The notes: a model not told the origin generated them from the sequence alone. Shown: positions 8,571-18,084, counted from the stretch's first letter. The stretch: 64,000 bases of DNA from Candidatus Zixiibacteriota bacterium (GCA_016933955.1 JAFGTT010000009.1:62001-126000); one strand, 5' to 3'. Made by a program: numbers and translations.

Positions 8571-9572
8571 ATGATCCGACTGCGCACTGTTACTGATTTT
8601 GAAGAATGTCAGGCGGTCTGGCGGCAGTTGATGCCGGACACGTATCTGTCCGACCTCTGGGAAGTTCGGGCCTGTTTTCACCGGCACTTCCAGCGTCCCC
8701 TGCACTTTGTCGTAGCCGAGGACAAATCCGGCCCGGTCGGTTTATTACCGTTGAGCTGGATCGAGGAGCATCAATCGTACGGCTACTTTCCCGGCGAAGC
8801 CTGGGAGGGAAAGACGTGGCTGGAGCAGAACCGGGTCATTGCCCGTGACTCCAGGGTCCTCAATGCCATGCTGCAGCAGGTCGGTTCGCGGTATCACCTG
8901 CGCTACCTGCTGCCCTCGGAACCGGCGCCCAAGGTCCAGAGAATAGTCGATGAAATCGGCTACCTCTTCGATCCGCCGGTTTTCGGTTATAATATGGATA
9001 ACTATTTCGAGCAGTTTTCACACAAATCGGTCAAACGCATCAAGAAGGAAGTGGCTGCTCTGGAAGGTCGGGGGGTCAGATATCGTTATAACGATCTGAC
9101 CGATTTTGATCATCTGATCGATCTTAATGTAGGCCGATTCGGAAGCGATTCATACTTTTATGACAGTCGTTTCCGCGAGAGTTTCCGAAGCCTGATGCAC
9201 TTTTTAAATGATAAGGGATGGCTTCGTCTGACCACCGTGATAATCGAAGATCAGATCGCGGCGGTCGATATGGGCAGTATTTACAGAGGCATCTATACCC
9301 TGCTGGCCGGCGGCACCAATGCCGCTTTCCCCGGGGTGGCCAAACTGATCAATTTGCACCATATGCATTATTCGTGCGAACAGCAATTCGACCGGGCCGA
9401 TTTCCTGTGCGGTAATTTCTCATGGAAGAGTCTTTTCCACCTGTCGCCGAGGCCGTTGTATATGTTGTCCAACGTTCCGGCCGGGATGGGTCAGATGGAA
9501 CCGGTTGCGGCTGTCGCCAAAGCGGCATACGGGCATGATTACGAAGGTCTGAGGAGGGCCGCGGGTGTCTGA
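8571..9572 (+). CDS. BioF2-like/FemAB-type GNAT acyltransferase
   Basis: This 333-residue soluble protein matches the Acetyltransf_6 (BioF2-like) layout with two GNAT-type halves. Typical parts are FSHKSVKRIKKEVAALE (about 147-163), the acyl-donor strand region TTVIIEDQIAAVDMGSIYRG and the late segment DFLCGNFSWKSLFHLSPRPL. Members transfer acyl or aminoacyl groups to amines in wall, exopolysaccharide and natural-product pathways. It starts one base after the SpeD-like stop with GAGG as ribosome binding site, and its end overlaps the ATP-grasp start by eight bases, so it belongs to the cassette. The acceptor could be the amine made by the decarboxylases, which is inference. Confidence 0.75.
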   Translation: MIRLRTVTDFEECQAVWRQLMPDTYLSDLWEVRACFHRHFQRPLHFVVAEDKSGPVGLLPLSWIEEHQSYGYFPGEAWEGKTWLEQNRVIARDSRVLNAMLQQVGSRYHLRYLLPSEPAPKVQRIVDEIGYLFDPPVFGYNMDNYFEQFSHKSVKRIKKEVAALEGRGVRYRYNDLTDFDHLIDLNVGRFGSDSYFYDSRFRESFRSLMHFLNDKGWLRLTTVIIEDQIAAVDMGSIYRGIYTLLAGGTNAAFPGVAKLINLHHMHYSCEQQFDRADFLCGNFSWKSLFHLSPRPLYMLSNVPAGMGQMEPVAAVAKAAYGHDYEGLRRAAGV

Positions 9573-10875
9573 AAAACGGGTTCTGGTGGTCGGCACCACA
9601 ATTGATTATATCGAAATTATTGACCGGCTGTACCCCGGACGGGCGCTGTTTGTTACCGATACCGGCGAGCGGGGCAAATCGAAGGAACCGCCGCCGGACC
9701 CGGCCACTGAACTGCTGACTGACCTGACTGTATTCGAGCGTGTTATTTCCGATCTGAAGAATCATCTGACTCGTTTTAGTCTGCATATCACCGGAATCGT
9801 TTCTTTTGATTGTGAATCGATGGCCTTGGCTTCGTATGTGGCCCGGGAATTGAAACTACCTTATCCCTCGACCAAGGCCATCGACCTCAGCCGTAACAAG
9901 TATGTCTCCAAGCAGGTCTGGCAGAAAGCCGGAGTGACCTGTCCCCGGGTAGAACTGGTTAAAAGCGCCTCCGAGGCCGTCCAGTTCATGAAAAAAATAA
10001 AAGCCCCGGTGGTTCTTAAACCGTTGACCGGGAGTGGCAGCGAACTTGTTTTTATCTGCCGCCAGCCGGTGGATTGCGAACGGGCTTTTGAAACGGCCCA
10101 GAAGAAATTGAGCGAGCATCATAATCTCCGGATGTACGGTGAAGGCCGGGCCGAGGATGGCTCGGTTTTAAACGTCCGGCGAGTGATGGCTGTTGAGGAG
10201 TTTATTCCCGGCGTTGAATACAGCAGTGATTTTGTTATCGACGGGGATCATCTGGATATAATCCGTATCGCCGAGAAAATACCTCATCCGGGGCAACCGG
10301 ACGGAACTATTCTGGCTTATATTCTCCCGGCGGTATTGCCCGAGGGATTAAATACGGAAAAGCTCCACCTTCAGCTTCTCAAGGCCGCCAGGGGGCTTGG
10401 CCTCGAGAGAGCCATGTGCATGGTCGATTTTATAATCAAAGATGGCAAGATCTATATATTAGAATTGACGCCGCGCCCTGGAGGTGATTGCCTGCCTGAT
10501 TTGATTTTGAAAAGTTGCGGATGGGATATACTCGGGGCGGCACTGGACTTTTCCGAAAGAAAAAAACTCCGGATTCCCGAACCGGCCGAATGGAAACATC
10601 TGGTGGGCGTCCGGTTGTTTGCCGAGAAGGCCGGAACGGTCGGAAAAATCGACAGCCAAGCCTTGCACCTCGACCGCCGGGTGGTACGTTGTTATCTTAA
10701 ATGGGGAAAAGGACATCGAGTGGTATTGCCACCCGAAGATTATGATTCCCGCATTCTGGGTCATGTTATTTTCCGGCCGCGAAGCTGGGATAATCTTGTC
10801 AACGAGTGCCTGATCCTGTCGGGCCGACTCAAAGTCACCCTGGAGCCCCGGGTATGGTCGACCCAGGCAGTATAG
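9565..10875 (+). CDS. ATP-grasp carboxylate-amine ligase
   Basis: The 436-residue protein shows an N-terminal Rossmann-like segment (KRVLVVGTTIDYIEII). A central ATP-grasp fold follows: NKYVSKQVWQKAGV, then PVVLKPLTGSGSELVFICR for the nucleotide lysine and glycine loop, then VEEFIPGVEYSSDFVIDG and the metal-binding end MVDFIIKDGKIYILELTPRP. Family members join a carboxylate to an amine or thiol through an acyl-phosphate. The start is GTG at 9565 with GAGGAG upstream, inside the end of the acyltransferase gene. Pairing with a PLP decarboxylase recalls BtrJ/BtrK in butirosin and the PvsA/PvsE enzymes of vibrioferrin synthesis, where a ligated amino acid is later decarboxylated. Confidence 0.87.
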   Translation: MSEKRVLVVGTTIDYIEIIDRLYPGRALFVTDTGERGKSKEPPPDPATELLTDLTVFERVISDLKNHLTRFSLHITGIVSFDCESMALASYVARELKLPYPSTKAIDLSRNKYVSKQVWQKAGVTCPRVELVKSASEAVQFMKKIKAPVVLKPLTGSGSELVFICRQPVDCERAFETAQKKLSEHHNLRMYGEGRAEDGSVLNVRRVMAVEEFIPGVEYSSDFVIDGDHLDIIRIAEKIPHPGQPDGTILAYILPAVLPEGLNTEKLHLQLLKAARGLGLERAMCMVDFIIKDGKIYILELTPRPGGDCLPDLILKSCGWDILGAALDFSERKKLRIPEPAEWKHLVGVRLFAEKAGTVGKIDSQALHLDRRVVRCYLKWGKGHRVVLPPEDYDSRILGHVIFRPRSWDNLVNECLILSGRLKVTLEPRVWSTQAV

Positions 10876-12161
10876 CCGTCCGGGCGGAGGAGTTGGCCCG
10901 GAACCGAACACCGCATTTCGATCCCGAAGAACTCAAAGCCTTTGTCAAAACCTATCTCGATCGCCGCGAAGTCTTTTTGAAAGCCTTTCGCGAGCAGGGC
11001 TCTCCGCTTTATGTTATCGAGAAAAAAATTCTCTTGGAAAGAGCCGAGCATTTCAGAAAAATAATGGGCGGGAAACTGTCCGACCTGCAGGTTTATTATG
11101 CCGTTAAAAGCAATAACCACCCATCGATAGCAAATATTCTGGTCAGGGCCGGCCTGGGTCTGGATGTTTCCAGCGGGCAGGAACTTAAACTGGCTCTCGA
11201 GGCCGGAGCCGCCAGAATCTTGTTCAGCGGGCCGGGCAAAACCGAGGCAGAGTTGAAGTTGGGAGTTGCTAATTATAAAAAAGTTACGGTTCTGATGGAT
11301 AGTTTCGGGGAATTAAATCGGCTGGAGAAGATCACGGCCGAAAGCGAGCGGGAAATACGGGCCGGTATCCGGTTGACCACCGACGAGCGCGGTTTCTGGC
11401 GGAAATTCGGTATTCCCCTTTCCAAGCTGGAAGTGCTTTTCGAACTGGCGGAAAAATGCCATCATGTCAGACTGGCGGGGTTGCAGTTTCATACCAGCTG
11501 GAATCTTGATCCGTCCGGGCAGGTCAAATTCATCGAGAGGCTGGGGCAGGAATTGAAGGCTCTTCCTGAGAATTACCGGGAACAGATCGAGTTTATCGAT
11601 ATCGGCGGCGGTTATTGGCCGCCGCAGGGTGAATGGTTGCAGGCGGCCGGGACGCCCGAGGGACGATTGGCCGATATTTTATTCCCGAATTCGAAACCGG
11701 ATATGAATCATTACCGCCTGTCGGGTAATCCGATTGGGGTTTTTGCGGAAAGACTTGCCGCCGCTATTGAGGAACATATTTATCCATCGTTGAAATGTTC
11801 CATCTACACCGAGCCGGGGCGCTGGATCTGCAACGATGCCATGCATATTTTGCTCCAGGTGGTGGATCGCAAGGCGGATGATATGGTCATTACCGATGGC
11901 GGGATGAATATAATCGGGTGGGAACGTTATGAAATTGATTACTTCCCGGTTATCAACCTCTCCCGGCCGGAATTAAACGAACACCCTTGCTATGTCCTCG
12001 GTTCCCTGTGTACCCCGCATGATGTCTGGGGCTATTCTTATTTCGGTTCCGATATCCATCCCGGCGACATTTTACTGATCCCGACCCAAGGTGCATACAC
12101 TTACAGCCTGCGGCAGAAATTTATCAAACCGATTCCAGATACGGTTATTATCGAGCAATAA
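10854..12161 (+). CDS. PLP-dependent fold-type III decarboxylase (DAP/ornithine decarboxylase family)
   Basis: This is an alanine-racemase-fold decarboxylase of about 435 residues. YYAVKSNNHPSI contains the PLP lysine. LQFHTSWNL replaces the usual HxGS motif, IDIGGGYWP is the glycine loop, YTEPGRW binds phosphate, LCTPHD holds the active-site cysteine (normally CESGD or CFAGD), and GAYTYS is the dimer loop. LysA, SpeC-type and carboxynorspermidine decarboxylases share this fold. The unusual CTPHD specificity segment argues against plain LysA, so the substrate is unknown. The ATG at 10854 is preferred because GGAG lies eight bases before it, although an in-frame GTG at 10806 would lengthen the overlap with the ATP-grasp gene. 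It is the last gene of the cassette. Confidence 0.87.
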   Translation: MVDPGSIAVRAEELARNRTPHFDPEELKAFVKTYLDRREVFLKAFREQGSPLYVIEKKILLERAEHFRKIMGGKLSDLQVYYAVKSNNHPSIANILVRAGLGLDVSSGQELKLALEAGAARILFSGPGKTEAELKLGVANYKKVTVLMDSFGELNRLEKITAESEREIRAGIRLTTDERGFWRKFGIPLSKLEVLFELAEKCHHVRLAGLQFHTSWNLDPSGQVKFIERLGQELKALPENYREQIEFIDIGGGYWPPQGEWLQAAGTPEGRLADILFPNSKPDMNHYRLSGNPIGVFAERLAAAIEEHIYPSLKCSIYTEPGRWICNDAMHILLQVVDRKADDMVITDGGMNIIGWERYEIDYFPVINLSRPELNEHPCYVLGSLCTPHDVWGYSYFGSDIHPGDILLIPTQGAYTYSLRQKFIKPIPDTVIIEQ

Positions 12162-12164
12162 AAA

Positions 12165-12192
12165 ACCGCCGAATGGCGTGGCATCCGACGGT
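12165..12192 (-). terminator. Rho-independent terminator between convergent genes
   Basis: ACCGCCGAATGGC (12166-12177) pairs with GCATCCGACGGT (12181-12192) across a short loop. On the minus strand the stem is followed by a run of six Ts. It therefore ends transcription of the oligopeptidase gene and may also stall the cassette coming from the left. Confidence 0.75.
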
Positions 12193-12217
12193 CTACGAAT
12201 TATTATATTTCCGATAA

Positions 12218-14338
12218 TCAGTCTTTAATTCCCAGGATATCCAGGATAAAGGCGTACTCCAGAGCGGTTTCCCTGATTCGTTCGTACCGCCCGGAAACAC
12301 CGCCGTGGCCGGCACCCATATTGGTTTTCAGGAGCAGGCGGTTGTTGTCGGTTTTCATGGCTCGCAGTTTCGCGACCCATTTGGCCGGTTCCCAGTACTG
12401 CACCCGGGTATCGTTCAAGCCGGCCAGAACCAACATATTCGGATAGGCCTTCGCCTCGACATTATCATAAGGTGAATAGGTGCTCATGTAATCGTAGTAA
12501 TCTTTTTCGCCGGGATTGCCCCACTCCTCGTATTCCAGTACCGTCAGGGGAATGGTTTCGTCAAGCATGGTATTGATAACATCGACAAAAGGCACCTGGG
12601 CCACCGCCGCCCGAAACAACTCCGGTTTCATATTGACCACCGCCCCGACCAGCATCCCTCCGGCGCTTCCCCCGGCAATAACCAGTTTCTCGCGTGAAGT
12701 GTATTTATTTTTAATCAGATACTCGGCGCAGGCGATAAAATCGGTGAAGGTGTTTTTCTTGTTGAACAGCTTGCCCTCATCGTACCAGTAGCGGCCCATC
12801 TCGCCCCCGCCCCGAATATGGGCAATAGCAAAGACAAACCCGCGATCCAGAAGACTCATGCGGCTGACCGAGAACCAGGGATCCATATTGGCGCCATAGG
12901 CACCATAGCCATAGAGGTAGAGTGGGTTCCGGCCGTCAAGGGTAATTCCTTTTTTATATACCAGAGAAATCGGAATCATCCGGCCATCGGAGGCCGGGGC
13001 GAAGATTCTCTCTGATTGGTACTCATCGGGATTATATCCGCTGGGAATCTCGGTTTGTTTTTTGAGTTCACGCTTCCGGGTGGCCAGATCATAATCGTAA
13101 ACCGATTCCGGGGTCACCAGCGACTCATAAGTAAAGCGAAGCATATGCCCGTTAAAATCGGGATTAGAGTGAGCGATGATCGAATAGGCGGGTTCGGGGA
13201 AATCAATGGTGTATTCCGAATGATCGTTGAACCCGGTAATCATGATTTTTTGTAAACCGTTTTCCCGAAGATAGACTACCATGTAATCTTTGAACAGCTC
13301 AAAATCATCAATTTTAACCGAATCATCGTGGGAAATTATTTCTTTCCAGTTTTTCTTGGCCGGGCGGTTGACCGGGGTCACCATCAGCTTATAATTTTTG
13401 GCGTTTTCATTGGTCATGATATAAAATTTGTCGCCGTGGTGATCGACATTGTATTTCATGTCCTGCTGGCGGGGATGAATCACCCGGAAATTACCGCGGG
13501 GATTATCGGCATCGAGAAAACGATGCTCCGAAGTGGTCTTATTACCGAAACTGAGAAAGAGGTATTTGCGGCTTTTCGATTTCGATATCCCCAGCCAGAA
13601 ACCATCGTCAGGTTCTTCATAAATGATTCGGTCTTTGCCCGGATCCTCGCCGAGGGAATGACGCAGAAGTCTATAAGGCCGCCAGGTGTCATCATGGACA
13701 GTGTAGAAGAAAGTCCGGTTGTCATTGGCCCATTCCAGATTGGCGGCGATATCCTCGATATAATCCGGGAGAATCTGACTGGTTTCGAGATTTTTTATAT
13801 GAAGGTTGTACCGCTCGCTCCCGACATCATCGATGGCATAAGCCAATAGTTTATGATCGGGACTTACCCGATAAACTCCCAACGCCAGAAATTCCTTGCC
13901 TTCGGCCAGTTGGTTGAGATCGAGCAAGATTTCCTCGACCGCCTCAAGTGAGCCTTTCTTGCGGCAGTAAATACGGTACTCTTTGCCCTCTTCGGTACGG
14001 GAGTAATAATAATAATCATCAAGCTTGATTGGAACCGACAGGTCGATTTCCTTGATTCGCCCGAGAATTTCATTGTATATTTTATCCTGAAGGTTCTCGG
14101 TATGTTTTAGGATTTGGTCGGTGTAGGCGTTTTCCGCCTCCAGATAGGCCGTCACTTCGGGATTTTCCCGATCCCTCATCCAGAAATAATCATCGGATCT
14201 TTCATGCCCAAGAACGGTCACAGTATGGGTTACTTTTTTGGCAACCGGCGGGGCCGGTGAGGATGTGTAGCTATTGATGGTTGTCATAATTCCAATAATC
14301 AAAATTATCGGCATCATTTTTGCAATAACTTTGTTCAT
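12218..14338 (-). CDS. Prolyl oligopeptidase family serine peptidase, oligopeptidase B type, exported
   Basis: The protein has about 706 residues: an N-terminal signal or anchor (residues 5-25), a seven-bladed beta-propeller lid (about 90-440) and an alpha/beta hydrolase domain. The triad is visible as the serine in GGSAGGMLVG, the aspartate in LNDTRVQYWEP and the histidine in MGAGHGGVSGR. PFVDVINTMLDETIPLT and the GNP motif are typical of PtrB, which cuts short peptides after Arg or Lys. The ATG at 14338 is chosen because GTGGGG lies nine bases upstream; a GTG five codons earlier is possible. It probably acts in the periplasm or bound to the inner membrane. Confidence 0.92.
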   Translation of the reverse strand: MNKVIAKMMPIILIIGIMTTINSYTSSPAPPVAKKVTHTVTVLGHERSDDYFWMRDRENPEVTAYLEAENAYTDQILKHTENLQDKIYNEILGRIKEIDLSVPIKLDDYYYYSRTEEGKEYRIYCRKKGSLEAVEEILLDLNQLAEGKEFLALGVYRVSPDHKLLAYAIDDVGSERYNLHIKNLETSQILPDYIEDIAANLEWANDNRTFFYTVHDDTWRPYRLLRHSLGEDPGKDRIIYEEPDDGFWLGISKSKSRKYLFLSFGNKTTSEHRFLDADNPRGNFRVIHPRQQDMKYNVDHHGDKFYIMTNENAKNYKLMVTPVNRPAKKNWKEIISHDDSVKIDDFELFKDYMVVYLRENGLQKIMITGFNDHSEYTIDFPEPAYSIIAHSNPDFNGHMLRFTYESLVTPESVYDYDLATRKRELKKQTEIPSGYNPDEYQSERIFAPASDGRMIPISLVYKKGITLDGRNPLYLYGYGAYGANMDPWFSVSRMSLLDRGFVFAIAHIRGGGEMGRYWYDEGKLFNKKNTFTDFIACAEYLIKNKYTSREKLVIAGGSAGGMLVGAVVNMKPELFRAAVAQVPFVDVINTMLDETIPLTVLEYEEWGNPGEKDYYDYMSTYSPYDNVEAKAYPNMLVLAGLNDTRVQYWEPAKWVAKLRAMKTDNNRLLLKTNMGAGHGGVSGRYERIRETALEYAFILDILGIKD

Positions 14339-14529
14339 ATAGTTATACCCCACATATTGATATATAAATTACTTGCCAGACAGCCGTTTGAAACGGATTA
14401 ATTGGAATTCCCATCGAGAATCGGGCTGATCCGTGTAATATTTTGGCATCATTCATGTTACGCGAATATAAACGAGATGGATGGGGATTTGTTCCCAAAA
14501 AAGTGGGAGATTTCGAATGGCCGGGGAGA

Positions 14530-15006
14530 CTATCGTTTCAGGAAAATATTGAAAATTTCCATGCCGCTTATCGTTACCAGGCTGACAATAATACCGGCAA
14601 TGACCACCCCGAGCGATAAATACAGCAGGGATTTTCTTTTCTGGAGTTTCAGCAGCCAGGCCGCGATGGTTCCGGTATAGGCGCCGGTAATCGGCAACGG
14701 AACAGCCACAAAGAGCATGATTCCCCAGTAACCGTATTTTTCCATATTCCGCTCGGCCTTGCGCCGGGTCCGATCGATATATTTATCGAAAACGACCTGA
14801 TAGATATGAATCCGGTAAAGCAATTTATGCAGGGTTTCGAGGAAAAGGTAAGTAATCGGAATCACGAGTATATTGGCAAGGACGCAAATTACGAAAGATG
14901 TCACCAGATCAATATCGTTGGCGACGGCATAGGGAATGCCGCCGCGGAGTTCCGAGATCGGCAAAAGGGAAAGAATGATGGCATGAATATATATATTCAA
15001 CTTCAT
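14530..15006 (-). CDS. Small membrane protein of the COG2426 'small multidrug export' family
   Basis: The 158-residue protein has four to five membrane segments. It carries the family hallmarks SELRGGIPYA near the N-terminus (about 17-26) and VPLPITGAYTGTIAAW in the middle. The family belongs to the SNARE/DedA-like fold group, and its transport role is assigned by name more than by experiment. The gene is divergent from the HAO-like operon and lies about 190 bases upstream of the oligopeptidase gene on the same strand. Confidence 0.87.
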   Translation of the reverse strand: MKLNIYIHAIILSLLPISELRGGIPYAVANDIDLVTSFVICVLANILVIPITYLFLETLHKLLYRIHIYQVVFDKYIDRTRRKAERNMEKYGYWGIMLFVAVPLPITGAYTGTIAAWLLKLQKRKSLLYLSLGVVIAGIIVSLVTISGMEIFNIFLKR

Positions 15007-15195
15007 TATCTCCGCGGAAGATTTCCTTTATCAATTCTTATTAAATCAATTAGGCCAATATACGCATTAGCTCGTTCAAAAGACAGGGCAAAAATTATTT
15101 GTGAGTTTTACTGTTGCGATATAAATAGACGGTATATTAAACTACTATACGGGAGAAATTCAAACAAGATAATCCGGGATTCGGGGAGGTCATTC

Positions 15196-16533
15196 ATGAA
15201 TAGAAATTATCCGATAATACTGGTGGTATTTTTAATACCATTGGCTTTTCAGGCGGCGGCGGGAACGGTGGATTCCAATATCGCCGGGAAATGTCTGACC
15301 TGTCATAAAGAGTTATCGCCGGGTCTTTACAATCAATGGTACAATTCGGCCCATGCTTTTCACAAGGTGGCCTGTCTGGACTGCCACGGAGCCGCTGATG
15401 GTGAAAGCGACGCATTTATGCACGAGGGGGCGTTGATTGCCACTCTGGTGACTCCAAAAGACTGCGGGAAATGTCATCCGAAAGAAACCGAGGAGGTTGA
15501 CAATTCCTACCATGCCACAGCAGGTTTGATCCTTGATTCCCAGGATGCCTATATGGCTCATGTGGCCGGGGGGCAGCCGGTGGCCATTGCCGGTTGTGAA
15601 AGCTGTCACGGCGCCAAAGTCGTGATTGACCGGAATTCACCCAATCGCCTGTCGCCTAAAAACTGGCCCAATTCCGGAATCGGGCGGCTGAACCCCGATG
15701 GTTCCAAAGGAGCCTGTAACGCTTGCCATACGAGGCATACTTTTTCCAAAGCCCAGGCGCGTCAGCCGGAAGCCTGCTCCAAATGCCATCTCGGGCCGGA
15801 TCATCCACAGAAGGAAGTATACGAGGAATCCAAGCATGGTAATGCATATTACACGCATATTGAGGACATGAATCTCGCAAGTGCCCGCTGGGTTGTCGGC
15901 GAAGATTATTTCGAGGCCAATACCTGCGCCACCTGCCATATCTCCGCCACCCGCAGCCAAAGTGTTTCCCATGATGTCGGGCAGAGATTAGCCTGGACCC
16001 TGAGGCCGCCGGTATCAAAGCATAAGGAAAACTGGCAGGTGAAACGGAAGAATATGAAAGACGTCTGCACCGCCTGCCATACCCGGGTCTTTATCGATGG
16101 TCATTTTTACCAGTTTGATGCTCTGGTTAATTTATACGATGAGAAATTCGGCCAACCGGCCGGGGAAATCATGGCCCTTATCAGGAAAAACAAACTACTG
16201 GAGAATCCAGCTGAGTTCGGCAATAAGATCGAATGGACTTACTGGGAGTTATGGCATCATGAAGGACGCCGGACCAGGCATGGGGCGGCCATGATGGGAC
16301 CGGATTACACCTGGTGGCATGGGATGTATGAGGTGGCACAACATTTCTATTTCAAGTTTTTGCCGGAGGCCAAACTTTATAACGACCCGGAAGTCAATGC
16401 CTTTATTGAAAGGTTATTAAACGATCCGATGCATCGCTGGCTATATGAAAACACATCGATTCTCAAGGACAAAATACGATCCGGCGAATTACAGAAAACT
16501 TACGAGAGGTTTTTTACCCCAGAAAACAGGTAA
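15196..16533 (+). CDS. Octaheme c-type cytochrome, hydroxylamine oxidoreductase (HAO) family
   Basis: The protein has 445 residues with a cleavable signal peptide (residues 1-22, ending AAAG). Eight CxxCH haem sites are visible: CLTCH, CLDCH, CGKCH, CESCH, CNACH, CSKCH, CATCH and CTACH. CSKCHLGPDHPQKEVYEESK and, near the end, WELWHHEGRRTRHGAAMMG plus DYTWWHGMYEVAQHFY are signatures of the HAO family. These enzymes oxidise hydroxylamine or hydrazine, or (epsilon-type) reduce nitrite or hydroxylamine. The start at 15196 follows GGGGAGGT; longer frames to 14806 lack a signal peptide at the N-terminus. Its stop overlaps the NapC-like gene by one base (TAATG), so electrons probably pass from quinol through that protein, which favours the reductive role. 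Confidence 0.9.
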   Translation: MNRNYPIILVVFLIPLAFQAAAGTVDSNIAGKCLTCHKELSPGLYNQWYNSAHAFHKVACLDCHGAADGESDAFMHEGALIATLVTPKDCGKCHPKETEEVDNSYHATAGLILDSQDAYMAHVAGGQPVAIAGCESCHGAKVVIDRNSPNRLSPKNWPNSGIGRLNPDGSKGACNACHTRHTFSKAQARQPEACSKCHLGPDHPQKEVYEESKHGNAYYTHIEDMNLASARWVVGEDYFEANTCATCHISATRSQSVSHDVGQRLAWTLRPPVSKHKENWQVKRKNMKDVCTACHTRVFIDGHFYQFDALVNLYDEKFGQPAGEIMALIRKNKLLENPAEFGNKIEWTYWELWHHEGRRTRHGAAMMGPDYTWWHGMYEVAQHFYFKFLPEAKLYNDPEVNAFIERLLNDPMHRWLYENTSILKDKIRSGELQKTYERFFTPENR

Positions 16534-18047
16534 TGACAATTATTGATAAATTCACTCATTTCATCCGGGGACTGACGGTCAACTGGTGCGGAAGAGCCGG
16601 AGTGATTTTGACCACCTCAGCGTTTATCATTTTCATTCTGCTCGAGGCGGCCCGGATGGTCGGTCTGTTAACCAATGCTTATGTCGGACTGATAACCTAC
16701 CTGCTTTTCCCGGCGTTATTTATTATTGGTCTGCTGTTGATTCCTGTTGGATGGCGCATTTACAGAAAGAAAACCGGCAGAAGGACCCGCGAACTTTTAT
16801 CGGAACGATTCGACCCTGAGGCCAATCAGGCCGGAATGGCGGGATCAGGAGTATTCCGCACCATTGCCATTTTGACCCTGATAAATATTCTTTTTATGGG
16901 CGGAGCCAGTGTTCAGATGTTGCATTTTATGGACCGGCCGAATTTCTGCGGTACGGCCTGCCATAGTGTCATGAATCCGGAGTGGGTCACCTATCAGGAT
17001 TCGCCTCATGCCCGAGTGCGATGTGTCGAGTGCCATGTCGGTGAGGGGATCGGAGCGGCCATAGATGCCAAATTAAACGGTGTCTGGCAGATGATTTCGG
17101 TTACTTTCAATCTTTATGAACGACCCATTCCGACGCCGGTGCATAATCTTCGCCCGGCCCGGGAAACCTGTGAGAAATGCCATTGGCCGGATAAATTTTA
17201 CGGCAACCGCCTGAAGACAATTTTTAAATATGATCATGATGAAAATTCCACCCCGTGCTACACCACTTTGGCTTTAAAAGTCGATGCCGGCTTGAAAAAC
17301 AAAAAAGCCGGCATCCACTGGCATACTTCGGAAACAAACGAGGTTCACTATGCCTCGGTCGATGATAAACGGAAGGATATGATCTGGGTTGGAGTCCTTC
17401 GGCCCGATGGTTCATATCACCGGTATTTCAACGATAACCTCAAAGATGCCCCGGTCAGTTATGGCAATATTCGGACCCTGGATTGTGTCGATTGTCACAA
17501 CCGCGCAACCCATATTTATGAAGATCCCGAAAAGGCCCTTGATGACCGCATGAGACTGGGATTGTTTAATGTTTCATGGCCGTATTTTAAACGCGAGGCG
17601 CTGACGGCCATAACGCGTAATTATGCAACCCAGAAGGCCGCCTTGAGAGGAATTGCGGATCATCTTGAAGGATTCTATTCCAGAGCGTATCCACAGAAAT
17701 ATGGATCGGGGCGGGTATCTCTGGACACCAATATTATTGTTTTAAGAGAGATTTACAGACGCAATATTCATGAGCGGATGAATATCAAATGGGGCAGCTA
17801 CGCAAATAACATCGGCCATCGCGGTAATGGGGGTTGTTTTCGATGTCACAACGACGAACTCCGTGACGATAGCGGCCGAACCATATCTTTTGATTGCGCC
17901 CTGTGCCATTCGGTTCTGGCCAATAATGAATCCAACCCGTTTTATTATTTGATACCGGCGGATACGTCCGATCGTAATTTCGAGATGCATAAATACTTAA
18001 GAGATGAGTTTTTCAATTCCTATCTGAGGTTCACGACTGAAAAATAG
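16533..18047 (+). CDS. NapC/NirT-type membrane multiheme cytochrome, quinol partner of the HAO-like protein
   Basis: The 504-residue protein has three N-terminal membrane segments (about 25-50, 52-72, 108-130). A periplasmic part follows with one CX3CH site (CGTACHSVMNP, typical of the first NapC/NrfH haem) and five CxxCH sites: CVECH, CEKCH, CVDCH, CFRCH and CALCH. That makes six covalent haems, more than the four of NapC. ARETCEKCHWPDKF is typical of this extended subfamily. It is translationally coupled to the HAO-like gene. The expected job is to oxidise membrane quinol and feed the octaheme enzyme. The long middle section (about 230-330) has no haem motif. Confidence 0.88.
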   Translation: MTIIDKFTHFIRGLTVNWCGRAGVILTTSAFIIFILLEAARMVGLLTNAYVGLITYLLFPALFIIGLLLIPVGWRIYRKKTGRRTRELLSERFDPEANQAGMAGSGVFRTIAILTLINILFMGGASVQMLHFMDRPNFCGTACHSVMNPEWVTYQDSPHARVRCVECHVGEGIGAAIDAKLNGVWQMISVTFNLYERPIPTPVHNLRPARETCEKCHWPDKFYGNRLKTIFKYDHDENSTPCYTTLALKVDAGLKNKKAGIHWHTSETNEVHYASVDDKRKDMIWVGVLRPDGSYHRYFNDNLKDAPVSYGNIRTLDCVDCHNRATHIYEDPEKALDDRMRLGLFNVSWPYFKREALTAITRNYATQKAALRGIADHLEGFYSRAYPQKYGSGRVSLDTNIIVLREIYRRNIHERMNIKWGSYANNIGHRGNGGCFRCHNDELRDDSGRTISFDCALCHSVLANNESNPFYYLIPADTSDRNFEMHKYLRDEFFNSYLRFTTEK

Positions 18048-18084
18048 TCCGTCGCTTTGAGGTCTTATCACCAAGGGACATTTC

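Noticed and set aside
12165-12192. Considered as a small regulatory RNA or repeat
   Set aside because: A simple terminator for the minus-strand oligopeptidase gene explains stem and T-run.
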